DNA from: Bryopsis sp. KO-2023 | Taxonomy: Eukaryota > Chlorophyta > Ulvophyceae > Bryopsidales > Bryopsidaceae | Assembly: GCA_030272585.1 (NCBI GenBank) | Contig: BSYQ01000006.1 | Coordinates: 6,101,001 to 6,165,000 of the forward strand | DNA length: 64,000 nucleotides | Reading direction: 5' to 3' | Shown: positions 30,804 through 41,324 of the stretch, one piece after another | Position numbering within the stretch: the first letter of the stretch is position 1 | Layout of the letters: each line of letters starts with the position of its first letter | The notes under the pieces: generated by a model | What the model was told of the DNA's origin: nothing | What the model saw: the letters and a program-made list of their open reading frames with translations, nothing else | Databases searched by the model: none | Made by a program: the position numbers and the translations under genes

Positions 30804-32564
30804 CACGGGGAGGATCAGCCCCCAGGGCGGATGCGCATAATTTCTCCAAAGCCGCCAATCTTGCTGCAACGCATCCGTCCCCATCGAGTGGGGGTCGTGA
30901 TCCCGAGTGTTGTACAGTGGGAGAAAGGTGTTGTCCTTGTCGGCAAATCGATCCACCTGCAGTGGTCCCCATTTCTCCTGAAGCTGTCGAAAAATCGTTG
31001 GGCATAGTCGCCAATCGCCCTTGTCGCATTGGCGAGACAACGCGTCCGCCAGTAGATTGATCCTCGATGGGATGTAGATCGGCTTCAGCCATATGTGCAT
31101 CCTGAGTGTCTGGGCCAACAACTGGGCAAACTCCTCCCTGAGATCCACTGATCTGGAGGAGGCCTTGCGAATGATGTCGATCAGAACCCTGTTGTCGATG
31201 TGGATGCGCAGCTGAGCGTCGGGGGTCAGGAGCGGTTGGAACGCCTGTAAAGCAAAACGGACTGCGCGCATCTCCTTCCTGTTGATATGGAAAGCGCGTT
31301 CCGTCGGAGTCCAAAAACCCTGCACTGGAATCACCTTGGTTGAAGGGTTCATATCCCTGCGCAAAACCGCTCCCCATCCCGTCGACGAGGCATCTATCTG
31401 CAGCAGTAACTGCTGTGTCGGTAAATTGATAGGAACTGACGTCATTCGTTTGCACAGCGCAATGAAGTAACGCACGTCCTTGAGTGCGCCATGACTGATT
31501 TTGATCCTGCCATTCCAGCCTGGTGTCTGAGTCATGCAATCGTAACACTTCGCGATGTGCATGCGGGCTTCGGGGACGACGATGCTCGTGCTCTCGACCA
31601 GACCGCAAAAGCTCGCCATACGCCGCTTTGAGATCCACCTGCTGGACCTGGAGCATCGCTGCAGAATCTCGGAGGCTACTGCTCGCAATTTGGAGATCTT
31701 GGACGGCGGTAAGGAAAGAGTGTTCGTGTCCGAGTCGATGGTCAGCCCCAGGTGTTCCCTCAGCTGACTGGGTTCCCAGTCGGACTTGGTGGGGTGCTCC
31801 AGCAGTCCCATCAGTCGAAAAATGTTGCGCAGTAATCTGGATCCCAGTCTGGCGTCCTGAAGGGAGTGAAACTGGAATAGAAAATCGTCCAGATAAATTA
31901 GGGCGATCATCCAGAGAGTCTTCTGGCGCCACTTGTGAAGGAGGGGGTGCAACTTCTGACGTGCTGTCCTGTCGGGCTGGCGTAGAAACCGGAACAACTG
32001 CTGAGTCAACTTCGTGAAGGCCCGCGGAGCGCCTTTGTAACCCATTGGGAGAGCCAGGAACCTGAAGCATTCGATGGTTCCGTCGGGGAGCTGGATCTTG
32101 AAGCACACGAATCGGCGATGGCGCGGATGAATCCCCAGGTGGTAGTACGCATGGCTCAAGTCGCAGCTGACGAAGAACCCGTGCTTTACGAGACTCCGGC
32201 GGCATTGCTGAAGACTCTCGAGGCGTACTTTGGGCACGGTCACAAAGGTGTTAAACTTTCTCAAGTCGAGCACCAAGCGACACCCTCCTGTCTTTTTTGG
32301 AATCAAAAAAGCCGACGAAAAATGGACGCTATCCTCTGGTCGAATGCGTTCAAACGCTCCTATCCGTAAGTACTCCTCGCGTAAGTCTTCCCACGCTGAA
32401 AAATCCGCTTCCTTTACCGAATATACACGAGTGTGAAATGGGGGTGGTGCTTGCTTGCGCCACTCAAATCGATATCCTTCTTCTATCCACTTTTGCACCG
32501 GGCTACTGGTGCCAATTTGTTTCCAAAACGCTGCACTGGCGCGCAGTCGTTCCCACAGAAACAT
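30804..32564 (-). pseudogene. DIRS-like element: reverse transcriptase-RNase H
   Basis: About 586 native codons, reading leftwards from ATG 32564 until cut by element B. RT is of DIRS type: AFLIPKKTGGCRLVLDLRKFN, FFVSCDLSHAYYHLGI, LALPMGYKGAPRAFTK and YLDD in ALIYLDDFLFQF. RNase H follows with LQIDASSTGWGAVL, NRKEMRAVRFALQAF, IHIDNRVLIDII and INLLADALSR, then the FADKDN...PPWGLI tail that in DIRS/Ngaro elements leads into the recombinase. The frame runs into B's LTR, where the last codons are LTR-derived. The body is uninterrupted by stops, so decay is by insertion rather than point mutation. Confidence 0.88.
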
Positions 32565-32578
32565 AAACCGAAATGGGG

Positions 32579-32940
32579 TTAAGCGTCCTGAGAGGGAGGC
32601 CGTGGAACAGGCTGCGTGGGTGCAGTACCGGGCTTGGATCCTTTCTTAAACTTCGGTTTCGTCTTTGCGCCGTGGTGTGGGCCTGTCGAGTCGGCCTTGG
32701 CACTCGTCGCAAACTGCTGAGCTGCAGTCTTTGTCAAAGCGATCACTGATTTGTCCGTGACGTTTTGGACCACCTCCGCGATAAGTGTAGACGAAAAACT
32801 GTCCTCGGCTCCTTGACCACGAATCTTTTCTCTGGCAAGCTTATGAATAACAGCAAATTCAGAAGAGGCGTACTGTGCCTGCAACTTATGCACTTCCAAT
32901 AAACTCGACGCGAGCTCCAGAACGCGTCCCAAAGCTCCAA
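32579..32940 (-). pseudogene. DIRS-like element: C-terminal part of first ORF (Gag-like)
   Basis: Open frame from the D LTR boundary to a stop at 32579, just upstream of the RT start and in another frame. It reads as a helical segment (VLELASSLLEVHKLQAQ) and a basic Lys/Pro-rich tail (HHGAKTKPKFKKGSKPG), as expected for the end of a DIRS Gag. No defining motif; assigned by position. The N-terminal part is cut off by D and not found in the window. Confidence 0.5.
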
Positions 32941-33259
32941 TGATATGGTGATTCTGAGTAGACTATTCCGTCAAAATAACTGGGGTAGTCCACAACTGTG
33001 GACTCGGGTTCTTATAGTCTGCTGGGCTAGTCCCGCGGGCAGAATCGTGGTTAACCGTATTCCAGGTCATCCGGACTTGGGTCCGTGCATGACCACACAT
33101 GTATGATGGGGATCAGAATGAGGTCCTGACTGGACGCGGTCCACAGCTGGCACCATTCCAGGCTGGTAGACCGTGGTCCAGTCAGATTGATTCTGCTGCA
33201 GGGAATAGTCCATGTCTATTCCGCTGCTGGGACTACCATAACCGTTGATTCCGGTATCA
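32941..33259 (-). repeat. Element D 3' LTR
   Basis: 319 bp. On the minus strand it begins TGATACCGGAATC and ends CACCATATCA. It is preceded (plus-strand 33260-33280) by the purine-rich GGCGAGGGGGGGACTAG, the polypurine tract. No second copy in the window, so boundaries rest on the inverted TGATA ends and tract position. Confidence 0.65.
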
Positions 33260-33757
33260 ACTAGTCCCCCCCTCGCCAGAACGAGTCCTCGCGTTCATCA
33301 CATATGTTTTAACGGAAATAACCAAGTACCCAAAACCCCAAGGTTTTACATACTCATTCGTTCAATGTATCAGCCCAATGTTCAACCCACAAAAAGAACC
33401 CTTATGCAGAAAAATGTTTATCTAGAACCCCCTTTTCTCGAATCTCATATACTGCCAAAATTTAGTCCCTGAAATTCCCTGCCCCCAAGTCTCCCAGACT
33501 TTGATCAAAACACTCTAAACAAAAAATGGTCCCAGTCTTAAGGGAAAATAAGAAAGGAAAAACAACAGCAGGCTAGCAACTACCTGCCAGAAAAAGCCTT
33601 TCAATCCATTATCCCAAAAAGTGTCCCCAGCCCACAGGGGCTTTGAAAAAGAAAAACTAAGCAAACAAACAAACAGAAAAACTGGAATTCCCAGCCAGAA
33701 CTGCTATTCCAGCAGTGCCACACCCTTTCCTTCACCCAGACCACACTCTCTGCAGTC
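33260..33757 (-). other. Element D 3' UTR and polypurine tract
   Basis: Non-coding 500 bp between the accessory ORF stop and the 3' LTR. Only the G-rich polypurine tract at the LTR edge is recognisable. Confidence 0.6.
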
Positions 33758-34762
33758 TCAGTCCACCTGAGACATATCCAGATCCTGGTAGATCTCGTCC
33801 ACGTTCGTTGGTGGAGGGACGTCAGAGCCAGTCTGAGTCTGGGCGTCATCCTCTGGTGGTTCCGTCGGTTCCTCGTCCATGTCGTCAGGCTCGCCAGACT
33901 TGTCCTCAGGCTGGTCCGTAGGCTGGTCCTCGACCGGTGGAATTCCCGCTGCCTTCATGGCTAGTTCATAGGCGGTCACCCACTTCGTGATGAGGGTCCT
34001 TTGCTTGCCCATCCATCCTGAAGACTTTTTGTAGCACGAGGGGCACGGTCCGGTTGGTTCGTTGGGTTGAAGAGGCTTCACTGGTCCGCCGTCGAGGCTG
34101 TCTGCGATGATCTGGTTGACGCTCACTGGTAGTCCGTTGACCGCTTGGCGAAGGCGCGCATGTCTGGTTGCCAGTGCATTATGCAACCTATGTCGCGGAC
34201 AAGTAACATGTCCCTGTCCGCACAGATCGACGTCCTCTGGTTTCCGCAACCGGCTCTTTGGGCATGAAAGGCATAGCACGCAGCCTTTTCCATAGCGGGA
34301 GGTGGTTTCCTCACTCTTCCCACTTTGTCCCTCACTTTTTGCACTGCTCCTCGCATCCTTTTTGACATTCTTGTTGACATCCTTTGCGCCCTTTTTGCTG
34401 TCCACGTCTCTGAATCCCGGAAGTGGACTGGAGCGCCTTGCCCTCTTTGGCCATGCCGGCAACTCGTCTTCCATTTGGTCCGTGGGCGTGGTCTCATCAC
34501 ATACTTTCGCCAGAGCCTTGTCCACAGTTTCCTCAACCATAGACTGAATTTCCTGCAGCTGTCGCACCAGATATCCTTCTCGCTTTTTAGCCACCCCAAT
34601 CGTGCGTGTGACTATTCCGAAAGATCCCCGTGCCTGTTCCAGCTCCTCGCGCAGCACTCCATTCTGCGCCTTCAGTTCAGCGACTTCGACCTCCAATTGT
34701 TCCACCCTCTTGGCATTTTCCTCCGCCTTCTCAATCAACTTTTTCATCCCAGAGAAATCCAT
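33758..34762 (-). CDS. Element D accessory ORF: coiled-coil/Cys-rich protein
   Basis: 334 aa from ATG 34762, downstream of pol in the env position but without signal peptide or membrane segment. Residues about 5-50 form a coiled coil (AEENAKRVEQLEVEVAEL). A basic linker (KKGAKDVNKNVKKDARSS) follows, then a probable zinc-binding module: CVLCLSCPKS, CGQGHVTCPRH, and CPSC about 55 residues later before a Trp-containing helix. The C-terminus is acidic/Pro-rich. Layout parallels the extension of element B's integrase ORF. Not recognised; a role in RNA/chromatin binding or assembly would be guesswork. Confidence 0.65.
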   Translation of the reverse strand: MDFSGMKKLIEKAEENAKRVEQLEVEVAELKAQNGVLREELEQARGSFGIVTRTIGVAKKREGYLVRQLQEIQSMVEETVDKALAKVCDETTPTDQMEDELPAWPKRARRSSPLPGFRDVDSKKGAKDVNKNVKKDARSSAKSEGQSGKSEETTSRYGKGCVLCLSCPKSRLRKPEDVDLCGQGHVTCPRHRLHNALATRHARLRQAVNGLPVSVNQIIADSLDGGPVKPLQPNEPTGPCPSCYKKSSGWMGKQRTLITKWVTAYELAMKAAGIPPVEDQPTDQPEDKSGEPDDMDEEPTEPPEDDAQTQTGSDVPPPTNVDEIYQDLDMSQVD

Positions 34763-35060
34763 TCTGTCGTCGTTTGTGTCTTTGATCGTCGGGTTGCAAG
34801 GTCTTTCGCCAATATTCCGCAGACTTGATAAACAGTTTCTGTCAAGTCCGTAGTGTAATGATTTAAAGTCGTCAGATTCGCCATGCAGAGGGCACGCCAA
34901 GATGTGACCTTCTCCCTGGTCGGCTTAGTGAGAATCACCTTACCATACAGTAATGATTATGTAACACGGTAGCCCATACTACCTAAGTCCATACCACTTC
35001 TGCAGGTATTCCGTATTCCGATTCTCCCATCCTAAGTCTCGTTCCACTTGCTGAGTGATC

Positions 35061-38000
35061 TTATCTACGCCTGGTCCGAAGACGGGTCGTAGTCTTGCGT
35101 TCAAATTCTTCCATGGCGTCCTTCGAATTCTCCAAATGCTCTCGTGGCTCCCATGTGGCTTCATGCAATGGGTAACCCTTCCAGATCACCAGCCATTCCC
35201 TGCGTTTCCCTTTGCCTCGGACTTGGACAATTGATTCCACCTCATATTCCGCATTCCCAGTTGCTTGGTCTGTCACAGCTGGTCCTGGGACTTCATCTCT
35301 CACAAACTCCTCAGACCTTTCATAGCTTTTCAACTTTGAAACATGGACTGTAGGATGTATCTTCCAAGTCTCTGGTAAGTCCAGGGTATATGCCAGAGGT
35401 GATATTTTGGCCACAATCTTGAATGGTCCAATAAATCTTCTCCGGACTTTCGCAGGAATGTGCTTCGTGAATGCCAGAGACAAATGTTTGCACCGGAGGC
35501 AGACTTCGTCTCCTACCTCGTATTCCACATGTCTTCTTTTCTTGTTGGCGGTCTGGCACATTTGGTCTTGCGCTTTCTGATACTGCGTCCTTGCTTCATC
35601 CATAGTCTGCTGCATGTCCTTCAACATTTCGTCCACTGCCTGTACCTTGGTCCCTGTCCTGTCGACCATGTCGATTCCCTTGGGATGCTGACCATTCATC
35701 AGGTAGAATGGTGTGTGTCCGGTGGAAGCATTGACGGAATTGTTCGCGGCAAATTCCACTGTCGTCAATAGCTCAGACCACCGTTCTGGTCTGTCCTCCA
35801 GGTATGGCCTCAGGAAATTCTCCAAGGTCCGTATCGTGACCTCCGACTGGCCATCCGTTTGGGGATGGTAGGCAGTCGACATCTTCAGCTTGGTCCCCAC
35901 CAGCCGGAATAGTTCTCTCCAGAACTTGCTGGTGAACCTTGGGTCCCTGTCAGAGACGATTGCTTCCGGAATTCCTGCTTGAGGGAACACATACTGGAAA
36001 TAGAGTCCGGCGTAGTCCTTGGCCGAAACCTCCTTGGTACATGGAGCAAACTTGCAGTATTTTGTGAGTCTATCCACGAACACTGCCACGGCTGTGTAGC
36101 CATTAGACTCCGGCAGGTCGGTCACGAGGTCGGTGGTTACTTGCTCCCACTTGAAGCTCGGAATCGGCAGCGGACTCAGTAGTCCTTTGGCTTTCGATGT
36201 CTCGGTCTTCATAACCTGGCAGGTGGGGCACGTTCTCACGTAGTGGGAAATGGTCTGTCCCATTCCCTTCCACCAGTAATGTCGTTTGATAAGTTCAGTG
36301 GTCCTCTCAATTCCCGGGTGACCCGCTGTCACCGCATCATGATAAGTCTTCAGAATAGTCTCCCTTTTTCCTTTGGGGACTACCACTTTTGGAGTAGCCT
36401 GTGGGCTTGGACCTGTATAATACAACAAGAAATTGTCTCCCATGGTGTAGCCTTGGACTGGTTTCCCTTGCTCCAGGAGGGAATAGGTAGTCTGCAAGGC
36501 AGGATCGGCATGTAACGCGTCCTGCCACTCCTGGATCTCCCCCGGGGAAATTTCAGCCCCTGAAATGGCAGAAACTCGGTCTGGTCGTCGGGACAAAGCA
36601 TCCGCCACAACATTGGCACGGCCGGGGAGGTAGACAATTTTGGGCATAATAGACTGGAAATAGCCCGCTTTCAACCAACGGGTCTGTGTCCGGGATAGGA
36701 CACGCTGTTGGAGGAAGTGAGTGGCGGGCTGATGGTCCGTGTAGACGGTGGTCCCGCCGGGAGCGCCTTCCAAGTAATGCCGCCAATGAGCAAGAGCATA
36801 CGCAATGCCCAACAATTCCCTCTCATAGGCAGAATAATTCTTCTCCGCATTCGTCAGACTCCGGCTGAGGAATGCAATAGGCTGTAGTCCCGAGCCTTGG
36901 TCCTGCATCAGAGTCCCGCCAATGGCAAGGTCTGATGCGTCGGTCACCACCGTATATGGCTTGGTGGGATCAGCGAGGAGAAGAACTGGTGACGTGGTGA
37001 GACTGGTCTTCAAGGCTTCAAATGCAGTCCGTTGTGCTGGTCCCCAGGTCCAAGGTGCATCCTTGCGTAACAATGCTTGGATAGGTGCTGCGATCTTCGC
37101 ATAGGAATGGATAAATTTCCTGTAATAGGATACCATTCCGATGAAACTGCGGACTTCTGGGACATTGGTAGGCGCAGGCCACTTCTGGATGGTCTCGACT
37201 TTACTCCTATGAGGAGATATGCCATCCTGCGACACCCAGTGTCCAACGAAGTCCAACGCAGGGACCGCCAGGGCACATTTGGATGCCTTCGCATATAAGG
37301 AATGCTGCTCCAGTCTCTCCAGGACTAGTTTGAGATGCTTGGCATGGTCTTCCATATTTTTGGAATAGATGATAATATCATCAAGAAAAACAACCAGAAA
37401 TTCATCATGGAAATCCCTGAAAATATCATTTATCATTGCCATGAATTGTGGTGGGGCATTAGTGAGTCCAAAGGGCACAACCTTGAACTCATAATGCCCG
37501 TACCTAGTCCGGAATGCCGTTTTGTCCTGGTCCTCCGGACTAATTGGCATCTGCCAGTAGCCACTGCGCAAGTCCAAACGACTGAAGACCTTGGCACCAT
37601 GGAGTCGGTCCAGCAATTCGTCAGGTAAGGGAAGCGGGTAGCGATTGCGAATGGTCCGTTGGTTCAACCACCTGTAATCAATGCACATGCGCAATCCTCC
37701 ATCTTTCTTGGGCGCGAATAGTATGGGGGCGCCCCATGGGCTTTCCGACGGTTTGATGAGGTCTCGGTCCAAAAGGTATTCCGTCTGTTTTCGGACTTCC
37801 TCCAATTCCGCAGGTGAAAGTTTGTAGATAGGACGGAATATCGGCTTGGTATCCGGTTCCAAGTCGATGTGGAATTCGTGTCCCTTGCGCACTGGTGGTC
37901 TCCCTTTTGGTAGGTCGGAAGCGAACACAGTTTTGTGGGCCTTGGCCACATCCCAAATCAGGGTGGGAGTATCCGTGGTAAGGATCTTGGCAAGGTCATC

Positions 38001-39059
38001 CGCTGGTCCAGTCGATTCACTCTCGCCCCACTCGTCTGCTTCCTGGACTACCAACAGCATTGCTTCGGTCTCGTTTTCCCGTACACTCTTGAAGATGTTT
38101 GATGGTCCCACTGGCGCAACGCCTGCCAGGCATGGTACGGTTCCTGGCTCTGGGGGTATCATGCTCCTGATCGGCAATCGGACTTGGTGCTGTCCTCGCT
38201 GGACACAAATGGTTCGCTCCCGGAATTGCATGTCCGGGTTTTCCTTGTCCAGCCAGGGTAGGCCAAGTATGATGTCGTACGCCATTCCCGGGAACACATC
38301 CAAGTCTGCTCTCAATGTGGTAGTTCCACATTTCATTCTCAAATTCCTGATTCTCCCTTTTGTTTTTCTTACTGTTCCATCTGCCATGGTGAGAGTCTTC
38401 TGCATATCTTCAGCTTGGAGTCCTGTTTGCTCCAAGAAAGATAAGGATATGTAATTCTCCCAGCTGCCTGAGTCCACATAAGCCCATGCTTTATGTCCCT
38501 TGATTGTTACCTCCAGCTCAAATCCCCTGAAGATGGTTTTGTTGTTAGTCAGGCCCGTTCTACCCAAGAACGCGCTTTCTCCATGTTCATCCCGGTCCAC
38601 CCCCGTGGTCCCGGTGCTACTCACTGAACTTTGTTGTTGGCTCTGCCCAGCCTGGGACACAGCAGGATTGTGTCCCTGTGCATTCTCCCCATGAGATGCT
38701 GAAGGTGAATTCTCCCTCTGGAATTCCCTATTATGAGATCCCATACTCTCATTACTCTCCATATACCGGTTGTTGACCGGTCCGACGTTCTTCGCTGGAA
38801 TCGTCCCTTGATGTCCAGACCCATTGCCTGCTGTGGGACTAAGAATGGGTAAATCGTCGGTCCCCTTAGTCTTATCTCTGGGCTCACCCCTCAGGCCCGT
38901 GTTATTCCCTTCATCGTCCTCTTCGCTCCATCCTTCTATGCCACCCCGTTCTTCTCTAGAGGCCGGTGGCTCGCCTCGGTCTTCTAGTTTAAAGAACGGC
39001 GTGCTCTGTCCAATCCTGGACAGTTGCGGACTCCATGATTTCCATTGCACAAATAGCAT
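35061..39059 (-). CDS. Element D Pol: protease, RT, RNase H, integrase, chromodomain
   Basis: 1332-codon open frame; translation is probably entered by -1 frameshift at 38993-38987. Retropepsin with AYVDSGSWENYIS; RT with WGAPILFAPKKDGG, FSRLDLRSGYWQMP, PFGLTNAPPQF and FLDD (DEFLVVFLDDIIIYS); RNase H with VVTDASDLAIGGTL; integrase HHCC (HPGIERTTELIKRHYWW, CPTCQ) and DDE core (TDLVTDLP, VSDRDPRFTSKFW, HPQTDGQSEV). The C-terminal chromodomain (VESIVQVRGKGKRREW, VIWKGYPLHEATWEP) marks a chromovirus and is thought to steer integration to particular chromatin. No stop or frameshift within the frame. Confidence 0.95.
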   Translation of the reverse strand: MLFVQWKSWSPQLSRIGQSTPFFKLEDRGEPPASREERGGIEGWSEEDDEGNNTGLRGEPRDKTKGTDDLPILSPTAGNGSGHQGTIPAKNVGPVNNRYMESNESMGSHNREFQRENSPSASHGENAQGHNPAVSQAGQSQQQSSVSSTGTTGVDRDEHGESAFLGRTGLTNNKTIFRGFELEVTIKGHKAWAYVDSGSWENYISLSFLEQTGLQAEDMQKTLTMADGTVRKTKGRIRNLRMKCGTTTLRADLDVFPGMAYDIILGLPWLDKENPDMQFRERTICVQRGQHQVRLPIRSMIPPEPGTVPCLAGVAPVGPSNIFKSVRENETEAMLLVVQEADEWGESESTGPADDLAKILTTDTPTLIWDVAKAHKTVFASDLPKGRPPVRKGHEFHIDLEPDTKPIFRPIYKLSPAELEEVRKQTEYLLDRDLIKPSESPWGAPILFAPKKDGGLRMCIDYRWLNQRTIRNRYPLPLPDELLDRLHGAKVFSRLDLRSGYWQMPISPEDQDKTAFRTRYGHYEFKVVPFGLTNAPPQFMAMINDIFRDFHDEFLVVFLDDIIIYSKNMEDHAKHLKLVLERLEQHSLYAKASKCALAVPALDFVGHWVSQDGISPHRSKVETIQKWPAPTNVPEVRSFIGMVSYYRKFIHSYAKIAAPIQALLRKDAPWTWGPAQRTAFEALKTSLTTSPVLLLADPTKPYTVVTDASDLAIGGTLMQDQGSGLQPIAFLSRSLTNAEKNYSAYERELLGIAYALAHWRHYLEGAPGGTTVYTDHQPATHFLQQRVLSRTQTRWLKAGYFQSIMPKIVYLPGRANVVADALSRRPDRVSAISGAEISPGEIQEWQDALHADPALQTTYSLLEQGKPVQGYTMGDNFLLYYTGPSPQATPKVVVPKGKRETILKTYHDAVTAGHPGIERTTELIKRHYWWKGMGQTISHYVRTCPTCQVMKTETSKAKGLLSPLPIPSFKWEQVTTDLVTDLPESNGYTAVAVFVDRLTKYCKFAPCTKEVSAKDYAGLYFQYVFPQAGIPEAIVSDRDPRFTSKFWRELFRLVGTKLKMSTAYHPQTDGQSEVTIRTLENFLRPYLEDRPERWSELLTTVEFAANNSVNASTGHTPFYLMNGQHPKGIDMVDRTGTKVQAVDEMLKDMQQTMDEARTQYQKAQDQMCQTANKKRRHVEYEVGDEVCLRCKHLSLAFTKHIPAKVRRRFIGPFKIVAKISPLAYTLDLPETWKIHPTVHVSKLKSYERSEEFVRDEVPGPAVTDQATGNAEYEVESIVQVRGKGKRREWLVIWKGYPLHEATWEPREHLENSKDAMEEFERKTTTRLRTRRR
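38968..38993 (-). promoter_or_regulatory. Element D canonical -1 frameshift site
   Basis: On the minus strand gag ends TCT TTA AAC TAG. TTTAAAC (38993-38987) is a perfect X XXY YYZ slippery heptamer in the gag frame, directly followed by the stop, and pol is in the -1 frame. Nine bases downstream GAGGC can pair with GCCTC across a short loop. Confidence 0.8.
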
Positions 39060-40160
39060 TTGAGTCCCGGTGGTCCTCCTGCTGGTCGTTGTCCACCGCC
39101 TCGCCCTTGTCCACGTCCTTGGCCACGACCGCGACCGCGGCCTCGTCCTCGGCCACGTCCTTGATCACGCCGTTGACCATCGCGCTGATGGTTATTGATG
39201 TTGTTCATGCGGTCCGGCTCCTCGGGAATACCTCCCAATGCATTGACTCTGTCCGGTCTCTGTCTCCATCTGCGTCGTGGTCCGCCTGCATTCCCAGCTT
39301 GTAGAGCTCTGACACCGTCCAAGCGCTCGGACATTTCGATCGCTTCCTGTACTGAGCCTCGTACAAAGCCGGCCACAGAGGTCTTGATAGGTTCCTTTAG
39401 ACCTGAGATGAATGCGGAATACTGCTCCTCATTGGTCATGGAGGGTATACGAAAACAAATTCCTTGGAATTTGTTCACGTAGTCCCTCACGGACCCGACC
39501 TGTCGTAACGTGCGCAATTCGGTTCTCGCACGCTCAGCCGTCGTGGTAGGTTCAAACTGATTCCTCAATTCCCGAGTCAGTTCGGACCAGTCCGCAAATG
39601 GGGCCTTGATGCCCTGACTGACGTGTAACTCATGCAGGTTCATCCAGCGGGAAGCTGCACCAGACAGGTGTGTGGCGAAAACGCGGTCCCAGTGGTATTC
39701 CGGCAGGTCATACGCGCGCAACCAGCGGCTCATCTCCATCACCCAGACTGAGACTTCACCTTGGCCCGTGAACGCCTTCGGCATATTGAGCTTCAGTTGG
39801 CGCAAGACGTTGGCGCCAGGTCCGGCGTTGCCATCTGGTACCAGTGGTGGTCCGTGTGGTCCTCCTGGCCCGCCTGGTCCTCCTGGCCCTCCTGGTCCTC
39901 CTGGACCGCCTGGCCCGCCTGGTCCACCTGGCCCGCCTCTTGGGTCACGTGGATTTCTTGGTGGTCCTCGCCCATTTCCGTCATCGTCTCCTCCTGGGTC
40001 TCCTGGTCCTCCACCACCACGTCCTCCCATGGCGTGCTGTCTGCTAGACCCCGCTTGTCCCTGGCCTGGTCCTTGTTGCTGGACTGACGCATAGGACCCC
40101 ATACCAGCGAAAGGGTCTGTTGGCAAGTGTCCCGATGCTGCTGCTGAGGACTGGCCTATT
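38984..40160 (-). pseudogene. Element D Gag, main part (5' end cut off by element C)
   Basis: Continues the frame that begins right of C at 50446-50358; without C and one CTATT copy the reading frame is continuous. It has a Gly/Pro-rich N-terminal region with a GPGG run, a capsid domain (VSVWVMEMSRWLRAYDLPEY, WSELTRELRNQFEPTTTAE, RQVGSVRDYVNKFQGI), a (RG)n-rich basic region, and one CCHC knuckle (CYLCNGNHGVRNC). The first ATG within this piece is in FAGMGSY. Ends AAC TAG at the frameshift site. Confidence 0.85.
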
Positions 40161-40433
40161 TGTTATAAGTGTACGCCGAGTATGTCTATGCACTACTAGA
40201 GCTCAAGGGTTAGTCGTGGGCACTAACATGGCTCTAGTCATATGCTTAAGGTCCATGAGATCATTATAGCACGTGTGCTGAAAGGATGACTCATAGCAAG
40301 CCCAGGTGTCTCGCCCTGAGGTGATCCCTGTCATCTCAAGGGTCCCATCAAGGAGTGGGGGTTTGATGGGTTAAAGGGACTTCAAGGAAGGGCGCTGGGA
40401 GGTGATTTTCCTAGGAGAGAGAGGTTTATAACA
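40161..40433 (+). repeat. Element C 5' LTR
   Basis: 273 bp, TGTTATAAGTGTACG to GGTTTATAACA; identical to the 3' LTR as far as read. Confidence 0.95.
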
Positions 40434-40986
40434 GTTTGGTTTCGGAGCAGGTGAAGAGTCCGTCACGGAAACGGCGATAACTTCGGCGTCTAAGGTCCGA
40501 ATTGGACAAATAAGGTGTCAAAAAGCAAGCTAAGAAAAATCCGCTTCGTTTGAGTCCAGTTGGGGTTTATTCCGAGCTGTGTGCGGAAAGTTATGCTCTG
40601 TCAAAGTTAGGGTATTGCTTCAGACTTTCTGCAGAGTGGTTTTTCGAGTTGCGAAGGAGACCCAAGAGGTCCTTCGTCTATTTTAAGGAGACCCAAGAGG
40701 TCCTTAATATTTTTCGTCAGGATTGGACGATATTTTGAGATTTTTGGAGATTTTTCAAGCAGACCCTAGAGGTGCTTGTTGTGTCCAAAGAAAAATTAAA
40801 TTAAAGCAGTTTACAAGGAAACACCACGAAAAGAAGAGTTATCCACACAAAGAGGTGGTTACAGATTTGTCTAAAGGACAAAGGGAATATCCACAGAGGT
40901 TTCCCCCAACACAAGTGTTGGTCTAAAAATAACTCTCATACTCACTTCTTCGCCGCGGGCTTGAAGTAGAGGGATACTGCAAGAAA
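40434..40986 (+). other. Element C primer-binding site and leader
   Basis: TGGTTTCGGAGC at 40437-40448 is the primer-binding site, 3 nt after the LTR. The remaining 540 bp hold no long frame and no capsid-like sequence. A short duplication (GGAGACCCAAGAGGTCCTT) lies at 40657-40705. Confidence 0.7.
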
Positions 40987-41324
40987 ATGCAGAAATCCAC
41001 CCAAAAGAACACGGGGCAAAGTGATTCTTTTGATGAGAGGAAAAATGCTACTGAGCATTCCTCTAAACCTCAAGTTTCCAAGAGAAAATCAGTCAGCCAA
41101 CTGACCAAAGCAGAGTTGAAAGCTCGCAAACAGTTGGGATTGTGCTGGTTTTGTGGAGAGACTTGGACACGAGGACATAAATGTGGAAAACCCAAAGAGG
41201 TTGTTACACATGTTTCTCAGAGGTCCAAGCCCCATGACTGGAAATTTCTGAGGCAAGATTTGAATTCTCATCCTAATTGTGACCCAATGGAAGTGGATAG
41301 TGCACATTTAGCGCCTATCGTGAC
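40987..41324 (+). pseudogene. Element C polyprotein, N-terminal part (zinc knuckle)
   Basis: Starts at ATG 40987. It has a basic N-terminus and a CCHC knuckle from C53 (CWFCGETWTRGHKC) of the kind that ends gypsy Gag proteins; no capsid domain precedes it. The frame is cut at 41324 by A2 (duplicated CGTGAC) and continues in frame at 45871. Confidence 0.85.
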
